From positions 372,001-436,000 of the forward strand of contig BQMF02000101.1 of assembly GCA_027922465.2 (NCBI GenBank): a stretch of DNA of 64,000 bases, read 5' to 3'. Source of the DNA: Turritopsis dohrnii. Taxonomy: Eukaryota > Cnidaria > Hydrozoa > Anthoathecata > Oceaniidae. Positions 10,980 through 22,322 of this stretch are shown one piece after another (position 1 is the first letter of the stretch; each line of letters starts with the position of its first letter). The notes under the pieces were generated by a model. It was given only the letters and a program-made list of their open reading frames with translations. It was not told the origin of the DNA and ran no database searches. Position numbers and translations under genes: made by a program.

Positions 10980-12322
10980 GCTAATCTTCTGCTTAAATCT
11001 CACAACCTCTTTCAGCTTACGCAGAGAATATTCTCTCATGGGTCCGTGAAATTTAAAAGGATGTATGAAGGCCAGTTGATGGTTATAGACCTTCCAGAAT
11101 TTTCTGGCGTTGTACTCATATTGACCAACGTCTGGCATATACACCCCATCAACCACAACAATATTCTCAACCCGTTCGATACTTCTTAATATGTTGTGAA
11201 CTGCTATTTCCAGGAACAACCGTTTCTTGTACGCTATATCTGCTAGACCAATGAACTGCCTTGAAAATGCACCTGGTACGTAAAAGAAATCTGACCAACC
11301 CTTTCCACAGCGAGGTAAACCATCGCCATTTTTCAAATAAACATCTAAAGCTTTTGCCGCGTCAAAACGCGTAAAAGACGCGGTATGGGCTAGTTCCTTC
11401 AACTCTCTATGATACTCGCGACAAGCTGACATTCCCATATCCGTCTCCCACCAAATCCATTTGTTAATGATGACGTCATTATAAGCCTGTTGTCTCCAGT
11501 CTACGATTTGTGTTCCATGCCAAACTTTGTTCCTATCCTCATTTGTCATCGTCCACCAATTCACAATCATGTCATCATTCGCAAATAAGTATCCTATGGT
11601 TAAAAATGTGTTTTATTTATTTATATCTGCATTTCATTTTTGAATTTTTCTATTTCAACAACTTTCAACCGTTGGTCAATTTCTAGACTGTAACTGATTA
11701 AAGTGTTAGTCACCAACAAAGATGGAAAAATAAACAATATTCAGTTGAAGTCAGTAAAGTAGATATTTTCACAGTAACCTTTGTAATGAGGGAACTTTTT
11801 CATCGCTAGTGCCATGCATTGATAACCTAGATGACCATATAGCTCGTTATATATTATTTCTGGCTGGGGAAAGGGATCACCGATTTGTGGTGCAGGTCCA
11901 CAACTGATTATACGACCAAACACGCCATTGTAAAGCTCTTTGAGGAGGACGACGTTATCGTAAAACGGATAGTTGAAATTCAGGACCAGCAAAGTATCGT
12001 TGAATGATCCATAATGGCATTTTCTTTCTAACCTCTCTGAAAGACGAAAGCCCAAATAAAAACGTCCACGTTTTGAAATATTTAATACTAAATGTTAAAC
12101 ATGTCGAGAGGAAATTTTGCTAGGCAGAATGTATTGAAGTACAACGGTGAAAACATTTGTAACGAGAGATAGACTCGTGCCTTGCTTACCATCGTAAACA
12201 GCGTCTGTTAGCTGATACTTTTTCAGTTGGTATTCCTTATTCGATATTTGGTGTATTACAAGCACATACCATATGCACAAGACCAGCAGAAGAACAGACA
12301 GGATTGATAGCCAGCGTTTCAT
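10971..12322 (-). CDS. Type II membrane glycosyltransferase-like protein, three exons
   Basis: Exons are 12190-12322, 11779-12036 and 10971-11593, giving 337 residues. Donors are GATG|GTAAGC and AAAG|GTTACT; acceptors are TTTCAG|AG and CATAG|GA. All phases agree. Residues 5-22 form a single membrane anchor after a short basic start, the layout of Golgi type II enzymes. The luminal part opens with LLVLNFNYPFYDN and reaches GYLFANDDM at residues 131-139. The NDD sits after a strand-like stretch, as a DxD metal-nucleotide motif does in GT-A enzymes. I infer a Golgi glycosyltransferase, but no named family was recognised. An earlier in-frame TTG at 12340 is not used here because ATG 12322 directly precedes the anchor. 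Confidence 0.68.
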
Positions 12323-13540
12323 GGAGCTATCCAGTTTCAATATATAGTAAAATCGCCAATACTCCGTTCCTCGTTCTTTTCCAGCATATTTTTGTAGATT
12401 GATGTACAGTATTAAAAAAACGAGAAAATTTTAGTAGACTTAAATTTGATATTCGATCGTTGTGCTGTGTTGAAACTTCTTCGTTAAAAAGCCATCAAGA
12501 AGCATTCTCAATATTTTTGTTTATATAAGAACAAATTCTTTCATGTGAACTTGAATGATCTTTTCAAAAGAAAGTAAATATTATTCTAGCCGAGTTGATT
12601 TTCAACCGTTATGATGATAAGCGTTCGTTCACGACGATAATGTTGCAAATGCTGCGGAAATAACAAACCTCTTTCTGATGTTTCATACTTTTGTGAATAC
12701 TTCAGACGATGTTTGTGGATATAAATATGAATGCTAATATGCACATTGATAATATGCATATTCAGCATTTATCAATACAGAAAATTCAAATAACATTTGT
12801 CTGCATTGATATAATGCTTTTAGAAAAAACGTATAGAAACGGAAGGGCACCTCATCGTTGTATTGAAACCCAATTCAATTACTTTTATTTATTTTATCTT
12901 TACTATTTTTATATTTATTTTTATTTCGTTGTTTACGAGTTTAATAGAAAAAAAACCATCCCGCAATCCGAAACCCAGGGTCGCTTTTAGCATTATTCAA
13001 GACACCATGAAACCCAGGGTGATTTTCATCATGAAACCTATCTACACGTTTGAGCACTGCTGCGAGGAGGGATATGTATAGCAGGTAAAAGACAGACTAC
13101 AGGTTTTGCAGGTTTCGTAGATGACAGGATTTATTTCCTCAAATAAAAATATTCTCGTAAAAAACCTTCTGAGAAAGAAAATAGTCAAAGAAAAAATATT
13201 CAAGAAAATAAATATTAAATACTTCCGAACAACAAACATGTAAATAATAATTGCTAAAATCCTAAGTGGTCATGTTGAGGCGACACGATAATCGAGGCCA
13301 TGTTTAAATACATTTCAAATAAATACATAAATACGAGATCCCGGCACCACTAAACTCAAAATAAATAAGAAAATAAAAAACCGCAAAAGAATCTATAAAT
13401 ATATTCCCCAAAAAGCAAAAAGTTTTTCTCCTCGTTCACAAACGTCCAACGTTCTTGTAGTAACACGTCAAAAATTTTAGTTTTCCTGTGAATCAATAAA
13501 AAAAATTGAACTGGGTAAGTGCAATTGAATTGATAAATCA
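12323..13540. other. Intergenic, no gene seen
   Basis: Separates two minus-strand genes. It has only short AT-rich ORFs and no recognisable element. Confidence 0.5.
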
Positions 13541-15570
13541 TTAATAATTAAGCGGTAGCTCTATCCTCATGTCCTTGCATACTTGTTCGATGCATTCCAG
13601 AAGATCGCGCATGTCGGATGGGTGAAGATAGCCAATCGTACCGATACGAAAGCAGTCTGCTTCAGTGACTTTACCAGGGTAGATGACCATGTCCATAGCG
13701 TTTAGTCGATTGTAAAACTCAATGAAGTCGAAATTTTTATCCTTCGGAAAATAATATGATGTAATTATGTATCCATCGTGATTGGAAGATAAGAATTCTT
13801 TGAAACCTAACTTCGCCATTCCTTCGCGCAAAACAAGACGATTTTCCATATACCTATACATAAGTAAACAAGTGAGAACTCGTACAAGTTAATAAGAAGT
13901 AAACAAGACGCCGCAGGAGATTACCTGGCTGCTCTTCCAGTCACGCCGCCCTCTTCCTCCCAATATTCCAACGCCTTTTTAAACGCGAGGATAGAATGAA
14001 TGGGCGGAGTGAATCGAAACTGGCCATTCTTTTCTAAGCCAAGGTATTGTTCATAAACATCTAAACTAAGACTTCGACTTCGGTCTTTGCATTCCAGCAA
14101 ACTAGCCTTTCGTGCTATGATTACACCAAAGCCTGGCGTTCCTTCTATACATTTGTTGGCTGAGGTGACGAGGAAGTCAATATTGGACGTGTCCACTGGC
14201 ACCGAACCAAAACTACTCATGGCGTCAACAAAGAATGTGGCTTGTGGCGCATGTTTGCGCACTAATGCGCCCACTTCATGGATAGGATGAATAACACCTG
14301 AACTTGTCTCACAATGAACCATTGCAACATTGGTGATGGACTTGTCGGATTTCAAGACTTGTTCTACAGCTTGGACGTCGACTTTTTCGTCTTCTTTGTT
14401 GCGAACTACAATCTGGAAGAGAAAAGATTCTTCTAAAGCAGTTTGTGAAGAACAGTTTGTGTATGAACAGTACAATGGAGAAAATTGAACGTACGGTTTC
14501 AATGTTGGAATATTTCGCAATCTCTTCCATCCTGTTGCCATAAGCACCTGTGATTGCTAGCAACAGTTTTCCATTTTGTTTTGGCACCATGGTCATGATG
14601 ACTGCCTCTATCGCGAACGTCCCGCTTCCTTGCATCGGCACCATGGTGAATTCAGTTTTGGGGATGGCAGCTATATCGAGAATCTTTTCACGGATCTCTT
14701 TCACTGTTTGAACGAACTCGATATCACGTGATCCCAAATCTCGAACCATAGCTGCTTTCGTTTCATAATTAACACCAAGTGGGCCAGGTGTAAACAGGAG
14801 TTTATCTATACACAAAACAACACACTCAACCTCCATATATCGTGGTGCCAAACAAACCTAGACCGCACTTCACACAGGAGAACGGAAGTTGCACAAATCG
14901 CTGGTAAAGCACATAAGAAATCGTAAAATAACCTTTAAACTTCACAAAATGTATTAAAAATGCGGAAAAGAACTAATTTCTTTCTTAAAAAGTTGCCGCC
15001 ACTTGTGAAAAACTATGCTTATGACGTCATATGTGTAACTTGATGAATTTAAAAATAAAAAAGATCGTCAGAAAGTAAGGGAAGACGTTACAAAAAACGT
15101 CACCATCTAACTTCTTTGAATCACCATGTTATTACAACAAAGAATAAAAAAAAGTAAAAAATATCGATGAAATCGGATGATGAAAGCTTGTCCTAGCGTA
15201 CTTGCACAACATGTTTACTAAGCGCAAACAATGAGTAGCACATGTGACGTCACGAAAATTGATAATCATAGGTCAACAAAAAAATCTGAGCAATGGCGGC
15301 GACCGTCAGTCCTCTTTTAAGCTTATAAAATCATTTTGAAGAATAACAACTTTATCAAAGACTTCGTAATAATAAAAGGCAATAATGTTCGTAAAAAAAG
15401 TTGACTTTCCCCTCTCCTTTATCTTTGGTCTACGTACCTTTGCGAGGTTTTGCAACTGTGCTTGGAATGGTCGATGGTATAGCAGCTAGAGGTGACTGCG
15501 ATGTGACGGGTCTCGACAACTTCGTCGCCAAGTGAACTTTGGTTGATATTCGGCTTAGGAGTGACGACAT
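13541..15570 (-). CDS. 2-aminoethylphosphonate-pyruvate aminotransferase (PhnW-like)
   Basis: PLP enzyme converting 2-aminoethylphosphonate and pyruvate to phosphonoacetaldehyde and alanine. Exons are 15438-15570, 14495-14805, 13925-14412 and 13541-13853; junction phases (1, 0, 2) all close, giving 414 residues. Exon 1 encodes about 44 residues rich in Ser, Arg and Lys with no acids, like a mitochondrial presequence. The domain starts at LLFTPGPL, followed by GSRD, QGSGTFAIEA and GAYGNRM. The PLP-contacting Asp is at about 211 (FVDAMSSFG), and the Schiff-base Lys is at about 235 in SANKCIEGTPGF. RSLSLDVYEQY, GQFRFTPP and YPGKVTEADCFRIG follow the bacterial PhnW pattern rather than animal AGXT. 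The introns and leader rule out bacterial contamination. A phosphonate or phosphonolipid role is inferred. Confidence 0.92.
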
Positions 15571-16105
15571 GATTTCATCCAGTATTAAGGCAGTATTATG
15601 TTTTCTAGAACATAAAACAAGGAAACATTATTATGGAAATTTATCAGAAATTTCAACCCATGCAGATCACATCAAAACATAAGATCTTCACGAACGAAGA
15701 GGTGATCATAAAGCAAACAAAAACATACGTGTTATGAAGATCGAATCTCATTTTGAAATGAGGTTTTTCTCGATGCAAATTGTTTTTGTTCCCCTGCTGT
15801 TTACAGGTCCATCACATGATGATCATGTGACAGAAATCACGAAAGGTGCGAATGATAGGAGAATGTTCAGTTGAAGAGAAATAAACAACACATGACATGA
15901 ATTGAGGTAAATCTCGACCAAGATGTCAACAAACATGATGTAAATGAATTCACCACTTCAAATTTCCAACGCTTTTATAAACACCACGAAAGGATGTTTT
16001 TTTAAAAAAAATGGTATCAAAAACAAATACTTCATGAATCACACTTTCCGTCGTCATCTTTGAAAGAAACATTTTCAAGATTGCTAAAAGAACGGTGTCG
16101 AAAAA
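15571..16105. other. Upstream region of the aminotransferase
   Basis: No gene seen. It includes TCACATGAT-G-ATCATGTGA at 15812-15830, a 19-bp near-perfect palindrome carrying two CACATG E-box-like half sites about 250 bp upstream of the aminotransferase ATG. Confidence 0.45.
15812..15830. promoter_or_regulatory. Palindromic E-box-like site
   Basis: Nine-base arms mirror around a central G (TCACATGAT/ATCATGTGA), giving CACATG on each strand. The position upstream of the aminotransferase start suggests a dimeric bHLH-type binding site, but only the symmetry is observed. Confidence 0.3.
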
Positions 16106-16382
16106 ACCTTAAGAGAAGAAATTGTTCGCGGACGAAATTTTTGCGGATAAATGACCCAAAAACGCCATATTTCGCGGATGAAATTTTGGCGGATAAATGA
16201 CCCAAAAACGCCATATTTTGCGGAAGTAAAATTTTTGCGAATGGAAAATTTTGTGAAATTTAATTTTTCGGATGACCAATATTTATTCATGTTGGCGGAA
16301 TTTATTTTTGCGGATTTGAGCAAAATCAACACTTGAAAGTTCCGTACAAATTTCTTCGGCAAACAATTTCTTCTCTTAAGGT
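16106..16382. mobile_element. 277-bp MITE with perfect 21-bp terminal inverted repeats
   Basis: ACCTTAAGAGAAGAAATTGT plus T at 16106-16126 is the exact reverse complement of 16362-16382. The interior repeats a GCGGATAAATGACCC / AACGCCATATTT module twice (about 16144-16215) and carries several GCGGA/GCGAA motifs. No clear target duplication was found. Confidence 0.85.
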
Positions 16383-16869
16383 ATACACTATCATTCCATT
16401 CGTTGATGAAACCTCGTTTGAGCATAATAAAAATTTGACGAAATAATAAACGTTGTTTGTAAATGAAGGAAAATTCATGTCCCCTCCAAATCTAGCATTC
16501 TTTCATCAAAATCTATTATTAACATGAAAACTATAAAAACTGTATAATTGATATGATCATTAACTTCTTCACATTTAAAATCATGGAATGTAAGCTCCAC
16601 ATTTGGAAAAAATATTAAAGGGTTCGTAAATAACTCCTTGACTTTTCTCTAAGATTTCTTCCCCAATCATGCAAGATGAATTTTTACTATTAGATCAAAA
16701 ATCACCATTCATCAACCTTTCTCTATTCCAGGTGCTTCCTCACCAAAAATGATTTTCCAGGTTTTCCTATGCCTTGTACGAACCATACAGTATTTCTTTG
16801 TGGTTTTTATTGTTGGAAAGAATATTCATTTGAAACAATGAACTAACTTTTATTAATAGAAAATATAAA
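16383..16869. other. 3' flank of the SDR gene
   Basis: AT-rich, no gene seen. Confidence 0.4.
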
Positions 16870-17880
16870 TCACTTATATTCAATGAGAGCTAACTCTTCT
16901 GGAGTTACTCCAACGAGCTGCAAACTTTTTTTCCAAAGTTTCGATGAACCTTCGTCATCTATTGCTGATGGCCATGGATATCTCTGTTCACATTCACAAT
17001 ATATCCATCTACTATCACTCTGAATACAAGGTGAACAAACACAAAAGACAACAGTTTGAGAACCACTCCAAGCACTTTTAAACAGTACCCATACAATAGG
17101 GTAGAGGATTACTCGGTACAAGTAGCTATTCATAAAAGGTGAGTCCCGGCCTATACCAGTGCTCACAATTCCTGGATCTACACAATATGTCTTTATATGT
17201 TCACTTTTAAGTCTTTTATTCAATTCATTGGTAAATAACACATTTCCCAATTTGCTATTGCTGTATGCTTCTACAAAATTATACCTTCCACCATCAGAAC
17301 CTTCTGACCCATCAAGGTTCACTGATCCAAAGATGTACATGATTGATGAAACATTTATTATTTTTGCATATGGAGATGCTTCAAGTAATGGCAGTAATAA
17401 AATGGTCAACAAAAAATGTCCAAGGTAGTTCACACCAAAATTCAGTTCAAAGCCCTCTTCAGTTTTAGTAAAAGGACACCAGAAAACTCCAGCATTGTTC
17501 ACTAAAGCGTATATATTTTCGTGATCTCTTTTCAGAGTAGTTGCAAACTGCCGTATCGATACAAATGATGCTAAATTCAACTGATAGAACTTCACTTTGT
17601 CAGACTGTGACTGTTGTCTGATTAACTGTTGTGCATGTAAACCTTTTTCAACACTTCGACATGCTAAAATAACACATGCACCCCTCTGTGCTAACTCCAA
17701 AGCAGTTGAAAACCCAATACCAGAGTTGGCACCAGTGATGACAACAACTTTATCATCCAACCTGTGTTTGCCATGAAAACGTCTTCCAGTACAAGATAAT
17801 TTTATGAAAATTAATGTCAGGAGGAGTATGAAGCACCATAACAAATAATCTAACATTTGTTCAGTTTGAAACCTAAACAT
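16870..17880 (-). CDS. Short-chain dehydrogenase, retinol dehydrogenase-like
   Basis: A single-exon NAD(P)-dependent oxidoreductase of 336 residues. Residues 10-28 form a hydrophobic N-terminal anchor, as in microsomal RDH11-14/DHRS13 enzymes. The Rossmann motif TGANSGIG is at about 49-56, with the ACRS coenzyme-specificity segment, NNAG, and the active-site pair Tyr206/Lys210 in AYSNSK. The C-terminal SRWIYCECE segment matches the usual SGKYFxDC of the retinol-dehydrogenase group. The substrate is not determined by sequence; retinoid or other lipid carbonyls are likely. The frame extends upstream to 17946 from a TTG, but ATG 17880 is the first good start. A splice-acceptor-like TTATTTCAG ends at 17927. 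The gene lies 212 bp downstream of POP4 on the same strand. Confidence 0.85.
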   Translation of the reverse strand: MFRFQTEQMLDYLLWCFILLLTLIFIKLSCTGRRFHGKHRLDDKVVVITGANSGIGFSTALELAQRGACVILACRSVEKGLHAQQLIRQQSQSDKVKFYQLNLASFVSIRQFATTLKRDHENIYALVNNAGVFWCPFTKTEEGFELNFGVNYLGHFLLTILLLPLLEASPYAKIINVSSIMYIFGSVNLDGSEGSDGGRYNFVEAYSNSKLGNVLFTNELNKRLKSEHIKTYCVDPGIVSTGIGRDSPFMNSYLYRVILYPIVWVLFKSAWSGSQTVVFCVCSPCIQSDSRWIYCECEQRYPWPSAIDDEGSSKLWKKSLQLVGVTPEELALIEYK

Positions 17881-18092
17881 AATATTGAATCTTTTATATT
17901 TCCAAACAAAATAGGTACCAAATAAACTGAAATAATGATGATTCAAACAGAGATATTAAAGCAAAGAGATTAATATTCTGAACATCATAAACGTATTTAT
18001 AACATCACAAAATTACATAAGTAAAGCAACCATACAACCTAGTCACCAACTTACAACAATTGCTTTTGATATTGGACCTAATCAACTCAAGT

Positions 18093-18779
18093 CTAACTGA
18101 TTAACAGATCAGCATGAAAAACTGGTTTTACTTTTTTAGTCATTCTTACTCCAGGTCTTCCAACCAAGCAATCTCCATTTAATTTAACTTTGTATCCATT
18201 CATCTCAAACGTGAAAACTGTTCCTTTTTTGGGAATCGATTTCAATTCATTGTATCTGGTAATCAACATAAACATGTTTTTCGTCTCTTTCACTATTATA
18301 CCTTCAATTCCAACCATTTGCTTGCAAGTACAGGCATAAACATTAAGTTCAGCACCATGGTAATCTATCTTAAGCAGCCTCTCATCTGCTTTTAAAACAA
18401 AATCTTCTTTTCCTGGAGAAAAAATATTTTCCATGTATTTTTTCCACAGATCATTGAGAGGAAGGAACAAGTTGTATTTCTGACCTTCTCTAGGAACAGA
18501 ATGGATGCCATGCAATTTCATTTGTCTGTGTGATATTCCAAATCTTTTTCTACTTCTTTTCTTCTTCTTATTCATTGAAAGAGCTTTCTCCAATACCAAA
18601 GATTTCTCCTTTAGTTTCGATTTGAGTCTATCAATTTCACATGCTTTTCTTTTATGGCTTAAAACATCATAGAGGTAAGATTCGATGATGGTATCCTTTG
18701 ACTCATCTACTGGTTTAAATCCTTGTCCTTGTGGCAACACGTGACAGCTCTCATACAAGGTCTTTGATGAGATACTCAT
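18093..18779 (-). CDS. POP4: Ribonuclease P/MRP protein subunit p29 (POP4/Rpp29)
   Basis: Protein component of nuclear RNase P and RNase MRP, which process tRNA and rRNA precursors. From ATG 18779 it has 228 residues, close to the human length (220). A lysine-rich region (NKKKKRSRKRFGIS) precedes YNLFLPLNDLWKKYM, which matches the conserved Rpp29 start of the domain. The Sm-like barrel follows: LLKIDYHGAEL, MVGIEGIIVKETKNMF, and IPKKGTVFTFE. The frame is open upstream to TTAG|ATTTGG at about 18797, so a 5' exon or a trans-spliced leader acceptor lies just before the ATG. The short distance to the downstream SDR gene on the same strand is notable. Confidence 0.92.
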   Translation of the reverse strand: MSISSKTLYESCHVLPQGQGFKPVDESKDTIIESYLYDVLSHKRKACEIDRLKSKLKEKSLVLEKALSMNKKKKRSRKRFGISHRQMKLHGIHSVPREGQKYNLFLPLNDLWKKYMENIFSPGKEDFVLKADERLLKIDYHGAELNVYACTCKQMVGIEGIIVKETKNMFMLITRYNELKSIPKKGTVFTFEMNGYKVKLNGDCLVGRPGVRMTKKVKPVFHADLLIS

Positions 18780-18797
18780 TTTCAACACATCCAAATC

Positions 18798-19268
18798 TAA
18801 GAAATCAAAATTTTAATCATTCATATCCATTTTTAGATAATTTGAACATTTCATTTTATCTTATTAGATTATACAAACTTATATGATAACAGATAAAGAC
18901 AAATGAAATGTAATGATTGTTGGATCCATGTAATAATAAAACTATTTAAAAAAAATAAAGATTTGTTTTGTATAATTCAGAAGATGTATGACAAATGAGA
19001 GCCTTGGCAACACTTGAACTCATTTGCATGTATAGTTCATGAGATACTTAGGTTTCAAGTTTTCCATAAGTGACGTCAGTAACACAAATCATTTACATTG
19101 CGCATTGAATGTTTGTATTGAAGTGAGAACACGGTAATATAACAAAAGATGTTAGATAAAATATGTCAATCATCCTGAACTGCTTTGTTAAGTTATTAGA
19201 ATGAAACAGGCCAGTACATCAGTCAAAAAGAAATATATAAATGAAATTGAATTCCACTTATGATGCAT
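18798..19268. other. Upstream flank of POP4
   Basis: No gene seen. Confidence 0.4.
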
Positions 19269-19693
19269 CACGGGGTAATACAGGATTTGCATTTGGGCAG
19301 CGCTAGCGACATGCGAGTCTGCAGGACGAACCATGGCAGCTGTCTGGGGTAGGCACTGTAAATTTTGGGATTTGGGGCCCTATATTGGCCTAGAATCGCT
19401 CAAATCTTACTGTTTCTTCTTCTAGGAGAATTAATTGTGAATTGTGTATTTTTAAATAGAGCTTGTCTCAAGAGACTTCTTTTGTTACACATCTGGTCTC
19501 TGCGTTCTGATCACATGTGTTAAGAAAAAAATGATCGATTCATTCATGCATACAATAAGAGAAACTTTTATATTCATGATTCATTGAACAAATAAAAGTT
19601 CAAACATGAAGAAAGGAGGTTTGAATTTGGGCTCCGAGATTCCAACACCCAATAGCGTATTGCACTAAGGTGTTTGACCTGTATTACCCCCTG
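19269..19693. mobile_element. 425-bp TIR element, family CAGGGGGTAATACAGG
   Basis: The left end (19269) is CACGGGGTAATACAGG; the right end is the reverse complement of CAGGGGGTAATACAGG. The interior is homologous, in inverse orientation, to 50244-53078. It is non-coding, so a non-autonomous hAT-like element is likely. Flanks show only an imperfect 5-bp match (TGCAT/CGCAT). Confidence 0.85.
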
Positions 19694-20526
19694 CGCATGC
19701 CAGTGTTACAACTCTGTTTCCTTTTCCTAACAATTCAGTGATGAACCTATGCATAATATTGCCCATAAGCCATAAATCTTTAATTTTGTCAAGAAATCAA
19801 TTATATAATAAGCTATTCAGCTCTTTCTATCAAAGTCAAAAATTATGAACAAGGAATACATCCTTTATATTTATATATTAACTATTACCCTGGATTACCA
19901 ATTCCTGGAGGTACTGTTATCAATGAGGGTCTTGCAAGTGAGGCACCAGTGCATTTTACTCCTACATAATATTAGCTACAGAAGCTGTAACGACGGCAAC
20001 CGCTCAACTGGACAACCGCTTAGACATCAACTGTCAAGCTGAGCAAACAGATTTTCACAGTTATATCCCTGGCATGAAATGAAACCGTATCTCAAACTAG
20101 AAGCAAGCACTGTTATCACAAATTATTTTATAGAAAACAGATTTAGCAATTTCTAGAAAAACTAACTGTTTAAACCTTACTTTTATTATTTCCAAGACCT
20201 TTTGTCAGCAGGGCTACATTATTTTCTAAATCTTTATAACTTTGGTGGTTATTGGTTTATCATCATTGTGACATATGTTTCTATTTTTTTCTATTCTGTA
20301 TCATGTGATCACCTCCTTTGGCATAGTCCTGTGCATAAATGTGGTACTCTCTCCTACCCTGAGTGTACTAATATTTCTCCACATTTATGAAATTGGCACA
20401 TCAAAAGGGCTACAGGTATTTGTTGATTTTGATAGTTTTCTAATATTATATCATTAATAACAGGCAAGGCTGAAAGGCCAAACTTTGTTATAATTAAAGG
20501 CAAAATTGCTATAATAGAACTTATAA
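19694..20526. other. Intergenic, no gene seen
   Basis: Only short chance ORFs in AT-rich sequence. Confidence 0.4.
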
Positions 20527-20985
20527 TACACGCTTTTTTTGTAAGAACAATTTTATAAGAACACAAGCCTCAAATTTGGCCAAAAAATAAGAACAAAATA
20601 AGAACAATCTGAGGCTCAAATTAATGTTTTCAAAAATTAAGAACAGCCTGAGCCTTAATTCTCTTGTAAAATGAGAACAATTCATGATGTGAATTCTCTC
20701 ACTGGTAAATTGTTTAGAATTTTGTTGGGTTTTTTTTCACCTTTCATACTCACATCAGGTCATTTCCAAACAGCAACCATGCTTTTTACCAGTTGTTTTT
20801 AAAAAAGATTTGTTTTTATTTTTACTGGAAGTTCCATAATAAGAACAAAATGAGGCTGAAATTTGAAACTGTGTTTTTGAAGCTAAGAACAAAATAAGCA
20901 AAATTCAGGCTGAAAATGGCTCCAAAAACAAGAACAGCCAGTCTCAGGTCTGACTTTACTGGTTCTTATAAAAAAAAAGCGTGTA
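20527..20985. mobile_element. Mariner-type MITE with TA ends
   Basis: TA|CACGCTTTTTTT...AAGAAC at the left mirrors GTTCTT...AAAAAAAGCGTG|TA at the right. The TA on both sides fits Tc1/mariner target duplication. The interior repeats AAGAACAAAATGAGG-like modules about six times. A related fragment lies at 27990-28060. Confidence 0.75.
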
Positions 20986-21359
20986 GCTTAAAACCAACAA
21001 AAAGAGAAAACTTTGATCATAAAGAATGTTGCTATGAACAATAACTGCATATTACATCAGTTGGAGCTATCACTGTTTGAGAGAATAACAGCTGTATCAT
21101 CTTCCAGCTAAAAACTTTTGATCTTAACAATGAAACCATCAACTTCATAATAAAAACAGATGGATCTATGTATGGATGCAGTTCTCATACTACATATTTT
21201 ATAAGAGAAACCCATAACTGTTGCACACTTTATCATAAGAGCAATTATAATAAGAAGCTGAACCACAGATTTGGCTAAAGAAGAACAACAACCTGAGATC
21301 CAAATCTGTTTCAACCATTGTTCAGCCTGAGCTTGAACTTTTTCAGATATATACAAAAT

Positions 21360-22322
21360 CAGTCTTCTCCTTTTGACAAGTGCGATCGCACGCGCACGCG
21401 CTATCACACGCGTAAAAAGTCCTAGGCGTACATTTGATTGCACGCGCCGATTTGTCATCACTGTGTGAAAAAATCCTTTGTTCGTGGGCATAGCGTATGA
21501 TTTTAACGAGTCAAGAAATGCCGCGGAATTCATTACAGTCACCCGGTTTCTATTTAGAAATGATTTCCAGAGTGCAATATTTTTTCTCATACATTTTTCT
21601 TCAATGTCACGTGCCCTATTGTTCGACTTGCGAAGACATGCCATGTTCGATCGAACGAAAATTGTAAAGTCTGCTAGTCATTTCATTCAATAAGTTTTTG
21701 TTGAAATGGCAATGAATATCAAGTGCGACGACTCTATTTGGTCCGATTACGAGCGAGCAGATCTTATCGAGCGTGCAGTTGATATTCATTTGCAGAAAAA
21801 GAGGAAACTTCAACTCGACGATAATGAATGTCAACGTAAGAAGATCGCCGTTGACGAAAATGACAGAACAGGACCAACAGATGAAAATAGTGATGAGTCA
21901 AATAACGAATATGAATAAGTGATGATGAGAGCCAGAGTGATAATGAGATGGACATGTTTTAGTTGTAAAAGTTATGAGGAAGTTTTAAAAAGTAATAAAG
22001 AAAAAAAAAGGTTTTCCTAAATGTATCGTGCCAATTTTTCTCCTCATTATATTACGAATTAAGAACATATTTTTTATTAAGTTATCCTATCTCACTTTCC
22101 GAGTTATAAATCACTCAATCCTTTCGTTTCTTAATAATCCTTAAAAACAAACAAAGAATATTGCGCAATGATATTATTACTTATTCGTTTTCAAAGTTAT
22201 TAAAAGGAGGTATATTTTCCAATCACGTAAAATATCAGATCGCACTGGTACGAATCGCACGCGTAGGAAATTTTACGAGTGCATTTTACCGCACGCATGG
22301 TATTTTTAAAAGGAGAAGACTG
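21360..22322 (+). mobile_element. About 960-bp TIR element, copy 1 of an inverted pair
   Basis: The ends are CAGTCTTCTCCTTTT and its reverse complement, flanked by CAAAAT on both sides, the probable target duplication. The subterminal regions are rich in GCGTGCGATCGCACG-type motifs. It contains the 70-codon ORF at 21706-21918. A second copy in opposite orientation is at 25112-26097. Confidence 0.85.
21706..21918 (+). CDS. 70-residue ORF conserved between two transposon copies
   Basis: It begins MAMNIKCDDSIWSDYERAD and ends in an acidic, Asn-rich tail. The other copy (25547-25759, minus) differs at about eight residues. After the stop, another frame continues the acidic pattern (SDDESQSDNEMDMF), so the ancestral protein was probably longer and a frameshift or splice separates the parts. 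A stretch with RKLQL and QRKK could be nuclear-localising. I do not recognise it; it may be the N-terminal part of a transposon protein. Confidence 0.4.
   Translation: MAMNIKCDDSIWSDYERADLIERAVDIHLQKKRKLQLDDNECQRKKIAVDENDRTGPTDENSDESNNEYE

Noticed and set aside
13541..15570. Alanine-glyoxylate aminotransferase (AGXT) identity
   Set aside because: The motifs SANKCIEGTPGF, RSLSLDVYEQY and YPGKVTEADCFRIG match PhnW, and the AGXT-type SGSQK lysine context is absent.
21108..21644. 178-codon minus-strand ORF overlapping the left TIR of the first paired element
   Set aside because: It reads through the element boundary into flanking sequence, and the corresponding frame in the second copy is broken by a one-base insertion, so coding is unlikely.
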